Assembly: GCA_040508085.1 (NCBI GenBank)
Contig: JBEVNO010000182.1
Coordinates: 1-28,100, forward strand
Reading direction: 5' to 3'
DNA: 28,100 nt
From: ZC4RG30 sp040508085
GTDB taxonomy: Bacteria; Pseudomonadota; Gammaproteobacteria; Steroidobacterales; Steroidobacteraceae
In this document: piece by piece, positions 21,958 to 28,100 of the stretch
Layout of the letters: every line of letters begins with the position of its first letter
How positions within the stretch are numbered: the stretch's first letter is position 1
The notes under the pieces: model-generated
Database searches by the model: none
What the model was told of the DNA's origin: nothing
The model's input: the letters and a program-made list of their open reading frames with translations, nothing else
Translations under genes and position numbers: made by a program

Positions 21958-23252
21958 CGGGCGGCCTCATCGCGTGAGGTCCAGCGCGGCAATGTCTGCG
22001 GCGCGTGCGGCTTGGCGAGCAGCAGCTGCGCCACGCCGATCGTGCGTTCGCGGAAGCCGCCTTCGCAGTAGGCGAGGTAGAACTCCCACAGGCGCTGGAA
22101 GCGCTCGTCGAAACCCTGCGCCCGCACTTCGGCGAGCCTTGCCATGAAGCGCTCGCGCCAGGCCTGCAAGGTCAGCGCATACGACAGCCCGAAGTCCTCT
22201 GCATGCACCAGCGCCAGGTCAGTGCCGCGCGACTTGGCCTCGAGCATTGCAGCCAGGCTGGGGATGAAGCTGCCGGGAAAGACATGGCGCTGGATGAAAT
22301 CCACCGTGCCCAGGGCCTGCTTGTAGCGGTGATCCTCGATGGTGATGGCCTGGATCAGCGCCAGTCCCTGCGGTCCGAGCAGGCTGCCTGCCTTGGCAAA
22401 GTAGGTCGGGAGGTAACTGGCACCGATGGCCTCGATCATCTCGAGCGAAACCAGCCGGTCGAACCTGCCGGTGAGGTCGCGGTAGTCCTGCAGCAGCACG
22501 GTCACGCGATCCTGCAGCCCGGCGGCGGCGACCAGCGACCGCGCCAGCTCATACTGCTCGCGCGAAATAGTGGTGGTGGTGACGCGGCAGCCGTAGTGTC
22601 GCGCCGCGTGGATGGCGAACCCGCCCCAGCCGCTGCCGATCTCGATCACATGGTGTTCGGGACGCAGGTCCAGCTTCAGGCAGATGGCGTCGAGCTTGCG
22701 GGCCGAGGCCACCTCGAGCGTGTCGGTGGCATGCGTCCACAGGGCCGCCGAATACATGAGGTCCGCTGACAGGAACAGGCGGAAGAACTCGTTGCCCAGG
22801 TCGTAATGCGCGGCAATGTTGCGACGACTACCGGCACGCGTGTTGGGGCGCCAGGCATGCCACCATCGCAGTGCGGCGCTGCCTAATCGTGCCGTGCCGC
22901 TGTCCAGTCCCTCGAGCAGTTCGCGGTTGCGCACCAGCAGGCGCACCAGTCCGACCAGATCCTGGCAATGCCAGTAGCCTTCGCCATAGGCATCGCCAGC
23001 GCCCACGGTGCCCTGGGCGGCCATGGCGCGATACAGCCGTGGATCAGTCACCCACACCTGCACATTGAGCTGCGGCTGCTCGGCCAGCGACATGCCGAAC
23101 TCCATCGTACCCAGCGCATCGTGCAGCACCAGGCGCGCATCGCGCAGGCCGCTGAGCGTGCGTGCCAGACGCGCGCGCAGAAACCGCTCCAGCGCTGTGA
23201 AGGCGGTGCGCTCGAATGCGCAATCAATGGAATCTCGCGCCAGGCCGCTCAT
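21954..23252 (-). CDS. cfa: Cyclopropane-fatty-acid-synthase-like methyltransferase lacking the bicarbonate-site Cys/His
   Basis: The 432-residue protein has the full Cfa layout: N-terminal domain with GDAYGEGYWHCQDLVGLVRL, IAAHYDLGNEFFRLFLSADLMYSAALW (147-172), motif I VIEIGSGWGGFAIHAA (202-217), ISREQYELAR and the C-terminal FYLAYCEGGFRERTIGVAQLLL. By my alignment, Cys139 of E. coli CFA synthase is Ala169 here and His266 is Gln301, while Glu239 is kept as Glu274. The bicarbonate that accepts a proton in cyclopropane formation may not bind, so the product could be a methyl or methylene fatty acid. The ATG at 23252 overlaps the DUF1365 stop; an upstream frame to 23546 is antisense-like and rejected. 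Confidence 0.9.
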   Translation of the reverse strand: MSGLARDSIDCAFERTAFTALERFLRARLARTLSGLRDARLVLHDALGTMEFGMSLAEQPQLNVQVWVTDPRLYRAMAAQGTVGAGDAYGEGYWHCQDLVGLVRLLVRNRELLEGLDSGTARLGSAALRWWHAWRPNTRAGSRRNIAAHYDLGNEFFRLFLSADLMYSAALWTHATDTLEVASARKLDAICLKLDLRPEHHVIEIGSGWGGFAIHAARHYGCRVTTTTISREQYELARSLVAAAGLQDRVTVLLQDYRDLTGRFDRLVSLEMIEAIGASYLPTYFAKAGSLLGPQGLALIQAITIEDHRYKQALGTVDFIQRHVFPGSFIPSLAAMLEAKSRGTDLALVHAEDFGLSYALTLQAWRERFMARLAEVRAQGFDERFQRLWEFYLAYCEGGFRERTIGVAQLLLAKPHAPQTLPRWTSRDEAAR

Positions 23253-24085
23253 GGCTGGCCTCCAGGGGCTTCGGCCACGTTGGACTCCGGCAGGGTGGCG
23301 GGGCGGCTGAGGCGCCCCGGATGAGTGTGAACTGGGGTGCGTTTGAGCCACAGGCGCAGTGCCTGCCAATGGATCGCGCCGGCCACCTGCGCGGTCATCA
23401 TCGGGTAACGCCACAGTACGCGTGCCAGCGATGCGGCGTTGAGCGGGCGCCGCTGCAGCGACAGCGTAGCATCGAATTCGCGGTTCGCGCCGTCGCTTAC
23501 TTTCATGTGCACGGCCAGTTCCGCAGCCGGCGTCGTGAGGCGCCATTCATAGCGGCGCGACATCCCCATGAACGGGGAGACGTGGAAGGCCTTGTCGAAG
23601 CACCAGTGCATGACGCCATCGGCCCCCCGGGCGGCAGCGGCGTCCAGCACATAGGCATGGCGTTCGCCCCAGGGCGTGTTGGTGATCTCGGCGACCAGGT
23701 AATCCAGCTGCAGGCCATCCGCCGCGAAGCAGTAATAGAAGGTGACGGGGTTGAAGACATGCCCGACATAGCGCAGATGCGTGAGCACACGGATCGGTCC
23801 GCCCGGCGTGGCCCCCAGGGTGGCGCGCACGCGTGCACGCACGGCCTCTGCCAGCGGCTGGACGGCAGGGCCGAGATAATCGGTACGTCGCCACTCGGCC
23901 AGGTTGCGCCGGTTGACCGACCACAGCCAGCGATCGGCAAACACTGCGTCCAGTTCGTCGAGATCGATATACAGCTGCGCGATGCGGTAACGGAAGGCGT
24001 GCGCACGAGGCAGGCGCCTGCAATGGGTGACCGCACCCTCATACACGGCGCTGGCAAAAGAGGGAGTGGCAAGAACCTGGCTCAT
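23249..24085 (-). CDS. DUF1365 family protein
   Basis: The 278-residue protein has the DUF1365 hallmarks: VYEGAVTHCRRLPRAHAFRYRI near the N-terminus, LRYVGHVFNPVTFYYCF (104-120), EITNTPWGERHAYVL and FHVSPFMGMSRRYEWRL. The function of this family is not established; its genes are repeatedly found beside Cfa-like methyltransferases and FAD-dependent oxidoreductases. There is no signal peptide and no obvious membrane segment. Both ends overlap neighbours by ATGA, which means tight coupling in a lipid-modification operon. The ATG at 24085 was chosen for this overlap; the frame remains open to 24466 only as a shadow of the oxidoreductase gene. Confidence 0.9.
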   Translation of the reverse strand: MSQVLATPSFASAVYEGAVTHCRRLPRAHAFRYRIAQLYIDLDELDAVFADRWLWSVNRRNLAEWRRTDYLGPAVQPLAEAVRARVRATLGATPGGPIRVLTHLRYVGHVFNPVTFYYCFAADGLQLDYLVAEITNTPWGERHAYVLDAAAARGADGVMHWCFDKAFHVSPFMGMSRRYEWRLTTPAAELAVHMKVSDGANREFDATLSLQRRPLNAASLARVLWRYPMMTAQVAGAIHWQALRLWLKRTPVHTHPGRLSRPATLPESNVAEAPGGQP

Positions 24086-25371
24086 GCCGCTACAGCCGCG
24101 GCCGGCGCCGCGCGAGTGCCGAGCAGGCGGTGCGCCGCATTGCTGCCCAGCCCTTCTGCCACATCCACGGCGCTGCGCATGCCATCCTCGTGGAATCCCC
24201 AGCCCCAGTACGCGCCCGCGAACCAGGTGCGCCGCTGCCCCTGGATCTCTGACTTGCGGCGCTGGGCCGCCACTGATGCCACCGAGTATTCCGGGTGGCG
24301 GTACTGCAACCGGCGCAGCACCTTTGCGGGCTCGATCGCTTCGCTGCGGTTCAGCGTCACGATGAATGGCTCGCGTGACTCGATGCCCTGCAGCAGGTTC
24401 ATGCAGTAGCTCACGGTGCAGGCGGCATCCGGCGCCGCGGGAATATATGCATTCCATGCCGCCCATGCCTTGCGCGATCGTGGCAGCAGCCGCGCATCCG
24501 TGTGCAGCACCACATCATTGGCCTGGTACCCGATGGCGCCCAGCACGGCGCGCTCGCTTTCGCTGGCATCCAGCAGCGCCAGCGTCTCATCGCTGTGGCA
24601 GGCCATCACCACCTGGTCGAAATTCTCGATACCGAACCGGTGGCGCAGCTCGACTGCCTGCGGGTGGCGCCGCACTGCGATCACACCGCAGCCCACGCGC
24701 TCGTCCACATCCCACTGCGAACGCAGGGCGCGCACGTAGGTCTGCGAGCCGCCGCTCACCACGCGCCACTGCGGGCGTGTGCCGGCGCGCAGCATCTGGT
24801 GGTTGGCCATGAACTGCACCAGGTAGCGCACGGGGAAATTCAGGATCTGGCGGGGAGGGGAGGACCACAGCGCCGAGGCCATGGGCACCAGATGATCATC
24901 ACGGAACGCTGCTCCATACCCCCGCTGCGCCAGGTATTGCCCCAGTGACTGCGTATCCTGCGGCTGGCCCAGCAACGCTGGTGCCTCCCGGTAGAAACGC
25001 AGCAGGTCACGCACCATGCCGAGGAAGCGCGGCGACAGCAGGTTGCGGCGCTGGCAGAACAGGCCGTCCAGGCTGGCGGCATTGTATTCAAGGCCGGTGC
25101 CGCCGTTCTGCACCGCGAAGCTCATGGTGGTGGGCTGGGAAGCCACCCCCAGCCGCGCAAACAGGGCGGTCAGCAGTGGGTAATGTTCGCCGTTGAAGAC
25201 GATGAAGCCGGAGTCCACCGCATAGTGGACGCCGTCCTGGTGCACATCGTGCGTGTGCGTATGCCCGCCCACATGGCTGCCTGCCTCATACAGAGTTACC
25301 TCGTGGTCCTGCGACAGCAGCCACGCGGAGGCCATCCCCGAAATGCCGGAACCTACGACCGCGATGCGCAT
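24082..25371 (-). CDS. FAD-dependent amine-oxidase-like oxidoreductase
   Basis: The 429-residue protein begins with the dinucleotide motif MRIAVVGSGISGMASAWLL (Gly7, Gly9, Gly12) and Glu29, followed by VGGHTHTHDV and VDSGFIVFNGEHYP, and has the C-terminal FAD-binding segment FAGAYWGWGFHEDGMRSAVDVAEGL. It belongs to the NAD(P)-binding Rossmann/amine oxidase-like flavoproteins that accompany DUF1365 and Cfa genes. A role in dehydrogenating or reducing acyl chains is inferred from context. Start at ATG 25371, since the upstream TTG (25398) gives nine unconserved residues. It is the first gene of the eight-gene unit; its promoter should lie at 25372-25445 or upstream of the lectin gene. Confidence 0.9.
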   Translation of the reverse strand: MRIAVVGSGISGMASAWLLSQDHEVTLYEAGSHVGGHTHTHDVHQDGVHYAVDSGFIVFNGEHYPLLTALFARLGVASQPTTMSFAVQNGGTGLEYNAASLDGLFCQRRNLLSPRFLGMVRDLLRFYREAPALLGQPQDTQSLGQYLAQRGYGAAFRDDHLVPMASALWSSPPRQILNFPVRYLVQFMANHQMLRAGTRPQWRVVSGGSQTYVRALRSQWDVDERVGCGVIAVRRHPQAVELRHRFGIENFDQVVMACHSDETLALLDASESERAVLGAIGYQANDVVLHTDARLLPRSRKAWAAWNAYIPAAPDAACTVSYCMNLLQGIESREPFIVTLNRSEAIEPAKVLRRLQYRHPEYSVASVAAQRRKSEIQGQRRTWFAGAYWGWGFHEDGMRSAVDVAEGLGSNAAHRLLGTRAAPAAAVAA

Positions 25372-25445
25372 GCCTGTGCATACGCATGCGCGGGGCAACT
25401 GGATTCAGCAAGCGCCCCGTCCCGGCCGGATTTTGTGCGGTCCGT

Positions 25446-25772
25446 TCAGGAACCGATGGCGAGCCAGCTCACCTGGGTGCGCCACAGCCGCGAATCAAGC
25501 CAGGTCGTGACCACGATCTCGAAGCCCTGGGCCGTCACATTGGCCGAAGCCACAGTAACCCGGGCCGCATCCTTGTTGCAGACGTCCAGGCCGGTGATCC
25601 CCAGATGCACCAGCGGCACCGCGTTGAACGGCTGCGCGAACGTGACCAGCACCCGCGCGGAGCGGTCCGGCCCGCCGTGCACGGGCAACTGGTCCAGATT
25701 CCAGCCCTCTGTGGCCGTGCCCAGGACTTCGGTGCCGGCGAGAAAACTGAACGGCTGTAGGGCGTAGCTCAT
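25446..25772 (-). CDS. H-type lectin domain protein
   Basis: The 108-residue protein is essentially one H-type lectin domain, the fold of Helix pomatia agglutinin and discoidin C-termini: RVLVTFAQPFNAVPLVHLGITGLDV, RVTVASANVTAQGFEIVVTTW and RTQVSWLAIGS. The family binds N-acetylgalactosamine-like sugars as trimers or hexamers. No signal peptide is seen, so it is cytoplasmic or leaves by a non-Sec route. The ATG at 25772 has AAGGA nine bases upstream; an extension to 25808 is less likely. It lies 74 bases upstream of the FAD oxidoreductase gene on the same strand and could share its transcript. Confidence 0.75.
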   Translation of the reverse strand: MSYALQPFSFLAGTEVLGTATEGWNLDQLPVHGGPDRSARVLVTFAQPFNAVPLVHLGITGLDVCNKDAARVTVASANVTAQGFEIVVTTWLDSRLWRTQVSWLAIGS

Positions 25773-25849
25773 CGATGCGATTCCTTGTTGGTGGTGCGGG
25801 GCCAGCATGCCGCAGTGCGGGGTGCTCGGCCACAGGATTCTGGGGTGCT

Positions 25850-25880
25850 ATTGCGGCGCAGCGGGCGCCGATTGCGGCGC
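25850..25880. repeat. Direct repeat of ATTGCGGCGC, 21-bp period
   Basis: ATTGCGGCGC occurs at 25850-25859 and 25871-25880, exactly 21 bases apart, which is two helical turns. It sits in the divergent region between the lectin gene (start 25772) and the secreted repeat protein (start 25948). It could be a tandem activator site; it could also be chance in a GC-rich region. Confidence 0.3.
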
Positions 25881-25947
25881 CTGCAGATTCGTCCGAAACT
25901 GCGTCGTTAGTCGGTCAACGTGAAAAAAACAAGAAAGGAGCAAGACC

Positions 25948-27186
25948 ATGTGGCTGTCTTCCCTGCGTTCGACGGTGTTCGCACTCTGCCTCGTGCCGTT
26001 GTTGCCACCTGTTTCAGCAGCGGCAACTGTGAATGGCACTGTCAGGGACCCGGCAGGCAGCCCGGTGTCAGGGGCGACTGTCCTCGTTTACTCGGCAGGG
26101 GTGCGCAAGGGTTACAGCACTTTCTGCCCCACGTGCTACGTCGACTGCGGCAAGCGGGCGACGACGGATGCGCAGGGTGGATTCTCGATCGGGGATCTTG
26201 ATGAGGATCTCGTGTTCAATCTCATCGTATTCCAGGAGGGCAAGCTGCCAACCTGGCTTCGCGGCACCGACCCGCAGGAGAACACGCCGTTGTCGGCCGT
26301 ACTGAAGGCCAGACCTCAAGCCTCTGATGCTGCAACCAGAACCAGGGGCAGGGTCATTGATACCAGCAGAAATGGCGTGCCCTTCGCATTGGTCGAAGTC
26401 GTTGGGCTCCAGATGGGTACGACTACTTCATATGGGGGCGATCCGGAGGGACTCGCTGTCACCGATGCAGCTGGACATTTCGAACTGGGCGAGCTGCGGC
26501 CCCGGATTCCTGGACAGGTGGTCAGCGCAGTGCTGCTGGAGGTGAAGCCAAGGGGCATGGCGCCGGCCTTGCATTCCATGCAACTGGGCGCAACGTCTGC
26601 AGAACTACTGGCCAGGGAAGGTGCCACGGTACACGGCAGGCTGCTTTCAAAAGGAAAGCCTGTAGCCAATGCGCAGCTCACGATGCTCACGCTCAATCGC
26701 GCCGCGGGGGATACGTTTTCTCCGATATACATCGGAACAGACGCCAAGGGGCGCTTCTCGATAACCAATGTGCCTGCCGGTCGCGTGTGGAGTCTCGATG
26801 CCACTGCCGATTCATCCAGCGCCTCCGGGGTGGTCGAAACCAGATACGTCGCCACCCGGAATGACGGCGAAGTCGTCGATGCCGGGGACCTGGAGCTGCG
26901 CCCGGGTCATTCAGTGTCCGGCCGGGTGATCTTGAGCGACGGCAAAGTGCTGGCTCCCGGCATGAGGATCGAGCTCTTCACGACGACAGGCGGAAGCCGG
27001 AGTTCAGTCCTGGCGCCCGACGGCACATTCATGCTCCACGGGCTGCGCGGGCCATACGAGGTATCGCCGAGTGTGCGCGGCTATCGGCTGCAGGGACAAA
27101 GGGTGCGCGAAGTACTCGTTGATCGGGACATTCCCGACCTGGTGCTGACTCTCGACCCGAACCCGCCAGCGCTGCCTGGCCGATGA
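25948..27186 (+). CDS. Secreted protein with four carboxypeptidase-regulatory-like repeats
   Basis: The 412-residue protein has a Sec signal peptide (MWLSSLRSTVFALCLVPLL..VSA|AA, cleavage near residue 25) and four tandem beta-sandwich repeats of the carboxypeptidase regulatory type, starting at about 28 (VNGTVRDPAGSPVSGATV), 132 (TRGRVIDTSRNGVPFALV), 227 (VHGRLLSKGKPVANAQLT) and 322 (VSGRVILSDGKVLAPGMR). Each ends in a 'TDAxGxFxIxxL' strand. The first repeat has an inserted Cys motif, FCPTCYVDCGK (Cys60, Cys63, Cys67). No catalytic domain or anchor is visible, so its partner is unknown. AAAGGAG at 25934-25940 is an excellent ribosome binding site. Clusters of AGA/AGG arginine codons (around 26336-26370) differ from the neighbours and hint at a foreign origin. 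Confidence 0.85.
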   Translation: MWLSSLRSTVFALCLVPLLPPVSAAATVNGTVRDPAGSPVSGATVLVYSAGVRKGYSTFCPTCYVDCGKRATTDAQGGFSIGDLDEDLVFNLIVFQEGKLPTWLRGTDPQENTPLSAVLKARPQASDAATRTRGRVIDTSRNGVPFALVEVVGLQMGTTTSYGGDPEGLAVTDAAGHFELGELRPRIPGQVVSAVLLEVKPRGMAPALHSMQLGATSAELLAREGATVHGRLLSKGKPVANAQLTMLTLNRAAGDTFSPIYIGTDAKGRFSITNVPAGRVWSLDATADSSSASGVVETRYVATRNDGEVVDAGDLELRPGHSVSGRVILSDGKVLAPGMRIELFTTTGGSRSSVLAPDGTFMLHGLRGPYEVSPSVRGYRLQGQRVREVLVDRDIPDLVLTLDPNPPALPGR

Positions 27187-27465
27187 ATCCAGCCCCGCGC
27201 TAGCGCGTCTCGACTCCAGGCCGGTGGAGCGCGAGCGGTGCGGCGTCGTCCTGTGGTCGACCGGAGGTCGTGGCGGGAGTTCAGGCCAGCTGGGCCTGCA
27301 GCCCGGTCAGTCCTATTAGAGTTCGCATAATGTATATTATGTTAACTCATGGGTGATCGGCGGCGGGTGCCCGGGTGTCTGCGACTTGGCGCCGTCGACG
27401 CGCCCCTGCATTGAAATGTGACCCAGTGGCTCTCCCCGTCCGCGTCCCAGCTGTATCAAGCCAGC
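27187..27465. other. Intergenic region with an AT-rich quasi-palindrome
   Basis: No gene is convincing in this stretch. It starts with a perfect palindrome CGCGCTAGCGCG (27196-27207) 10 bases after the stop of the secreted protein, with no T-run after it. At 27320-27347 there is a 28-base quasi-palindrome: outer arms AGTT/AACT, inner arms CATAAT (27326-27331) and ATTATG (27336-27341) around GTAT. It is strikingly AT-rich for this genome and would suit an operator/promoter for the following gene. Confidence 0.5.
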
Positions 27466-27879
27466 ATGAAACTGGTCCTGCAGATTGTGGCCGCCATACT
27501 GATCGCCAACGCCATCCAGGCCGCAGTCGTCGCGATATACGCTCGCCAGCAATTGGCGGCGCTGCAGCAACAGATGGCGGAGAGCGAAGCCAAAGCGTCC
27601 GCGGCCGCCAAGGCGCGGCGCGCCGCCGATGCAGCTCGCGTGATGGCCGAACAGAGCCGCCAGCAGCAGCTGCAGATGCGGCATGCCGAACAGCAGCGGG
27701 CCCAGGAACAGGCCAACATCGAACGCCAGCGAGCTGACGCTGCGAAGGCGGCCGCCTGGGAGCGGTTCTACAAGGCCCCTGCCGGTTGCGCTACGCCTGC
27801 GAACTGGAACATCCAGGTGGATTGCGGCAATCACTTCATGCGCGAGCGCAGCAGGTTCAATGCTGTGTACCGTCCGTAG
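27466..27879 (+). CDS. Membrane-anchored coiled-coil hypothetical protein
   Basis: I do not recognise a named family. The 137-residue product starts with one hydrophobic helix (MKLVLQIVAAILIANAIQAAVVAIYA, probable inner membrane anchor), continues with a long Ala/Gln/Arg/Glu-rich coiled coil (about 27-97, containing repeats like AEQSRQQQLQ and AEQQRAQEQANIERQR), and ends in a conserved-looking small domain with two Cys (AGCATPANWNIQVDCGNHFMR) that may form a disulfide in the periplasm. The ATG at 27466 gives the membrane helix at the very N-terminus; a GTG at 27418 is in frame. Its end overlaps the convergent pump gene by 23 bases. Confidence 0.6.
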   Translation: MKLVLQIVAAILIANAIQAAVVAIYARQQLAALQQQMAESEAKASAAAKARRAADAARVMAEQSRQQQLQMRHAEQQRAQEQANIERQRADAAKAAAWERFYKAPAGCATPANWNIQVDCGNHFMRERSRFNAVYRP

Positions 27880-28100
27880 CCAGCAGCGGCGGGTGCGCAT
27901 CCTTCCGGTGCAGCCACCGGTACAGCGCCGGCAGCACCAGCAGGGTCAGCAGCGTGGATGAGACCACGCCGCCGATGACCACCGTGGCCAGAGGCCGCTG
28001 TACTTCGGAACCGGCGCCGACATTCAGCGCCATGGGCAGGAAGCCGAGCGAGGCCACCAGGGCGGTCATCAGCACCGGGCGCAGCCGGCCCAGCGCACCA
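27857..28100 (-). CDS. Heavy-metal efflux RND transporter, CzcA/CusA type (3' part only)
   Basis: Only the last 80 residues are in the window; the 5' part is beyond the right edge. The visible part is the end of the final transmembrane bundle: LRPVLMTALVASLGFLPMAL, GAGSEVQRPLATVVIGGVVSSTLL and LLVLPALYRWLHRKD, the characteristic C-terminus of CzcA/CusA proton-driven cation pumps, which export metal ions through a tripartite inner-to-outer membrane channel. The AEVQRPLATVVIGG-like stretch separates this class from drug-type AcrB pumps. The metal cannot be told from this fragment. The last residues (DAHPPLLATDGTQH) are an ordinary cytoplasmic tail. Confidence 0.9.
   Translation of the reverse strand, partial: GALGRLRPVLMTALVASLGFLPMALNVGAGSEVQRPLATVVIGGVVSSTLLTLLVLPALYRWLHRKDAHPPLLATDGTQH

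Noticed and set aside
25379..25417. Possible ECF promoter before the FAD oxidoreductase (TGAATCC and CGTATG on the minus strand)
   Set aside because: TGAATCC resembles the TGATCC -35 of Rhodobacter RpoE promoters, but the two elements are 26 bases apart, too far for a -35/-10 pair, so I do not call it.
25920..26201. Short plus-strand frame MKKTRKEQDHVAV... starting before the secreted protein
   Set aside because: It overlaps the ribosome binding site and signal peptide region of the secreted protein in another frame and loses any coding character after a few residues.
27196..27207. CGCGCTAGCGCG palindrome as a terminator of the secreted-protein gene
   Set aside because: There is no loop-sized spacer and no T-run after it; short GC palindromes are common at this base composition.
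1..28100. CRISPR arrays, tRNA/rRNA genes, insertion sequences, prophage genes
   Set aside because: I found no regularly spaced repeats, cloverleaf-like segments, transposase motifs or phage structural genes on either strand.

Overview
The window comes from a GC-rich gammaproteobacterium. The evidence is the gene order fabD-fabG-acpP-fabF-pabC-mltG-tmk-holB-pilZ, a type II secretion pseudopilin block, a rhombosortase and a FadJ-type enzyme. I would guess a Xanthomonadales/Nevskiales/Steroidobacter-like lineage, but nothing here fixes the taxon. Genes are tightly packed, with many 4-base stop/start overlaps and frequent GTG/TTG starts. I saw no tRNA, rRNA, CRISPR array, insertion sequence or phage gene.

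Layout. (1) 1-1654, minus: gspG-gspH-gspI-gspJ, the type II secretion pseudopilins, with gspJ cut by the window edge. (2) 1718-11065, plus: a rhombosortase, then fatty acid synthesis (fabD, fabG, acpP, fabF), folate precursor synthesis (pabB, pabC), then mltG, tmk, holB and pilZ. The usual plsX-fabH is not upstream of fabD. (3) 11087-14990, minus: a nuclease/phosphatase-fold protein, a FadJ-like beta-oxidation enzyme and a protein with two cyclic-nucleotide-type domains plus a rhodanese. (4) 15053-18198: a lone TIR-like protein, a small conserved hypothetical, a YkgJ-type cysteine-cluster protein, a uracil-DNA-glycosylase-fold protein and an isoaspartyl peptidase/asparaginase. (5) 18206-25371, minus: an eight-gene unit with FAD oxidoreductase, DUF1365, Cfa-like methyltransferase, DUF1295, a second Cfa-like methyltransferase, a Blc-type lipocalin, an ECF sigma factor and a ChrR-type zinc anti-sigma factor. 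(6) 25446-28100: an H-type lectin, a secreted protein of four carboxypeptidase-regulatory-like repeats, a membrane-anchored coiled-coil protein and the C-terminal end of a CzcA-type RND pump.

The most interesting unit is region 5. The anti-sigma factor keeps every zinc ligand known from Rhodobacter sphaeroides ChrR, at the same or uniformly shifted positions, so it is probably a working singlet-oxygen or lipid-peroxide sensor. Its sigma factor is encoded at the distal end of a polycistron of lipid-modifying enzymes. One of the two Cfa-like enzymes lacks the Cys and His of the cyclopropane synthase bicarbonate site, which suggests a product other than a plain cyclopropane, for example a methylated or furan-type fatty acid. 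Other points worth checking are a PabB with a TrpE-type PIAGT motif, the orphan TIR-like protein, a rhombosortase divergent from the secretion genes, and several AT-rich palindromes that look like operators.
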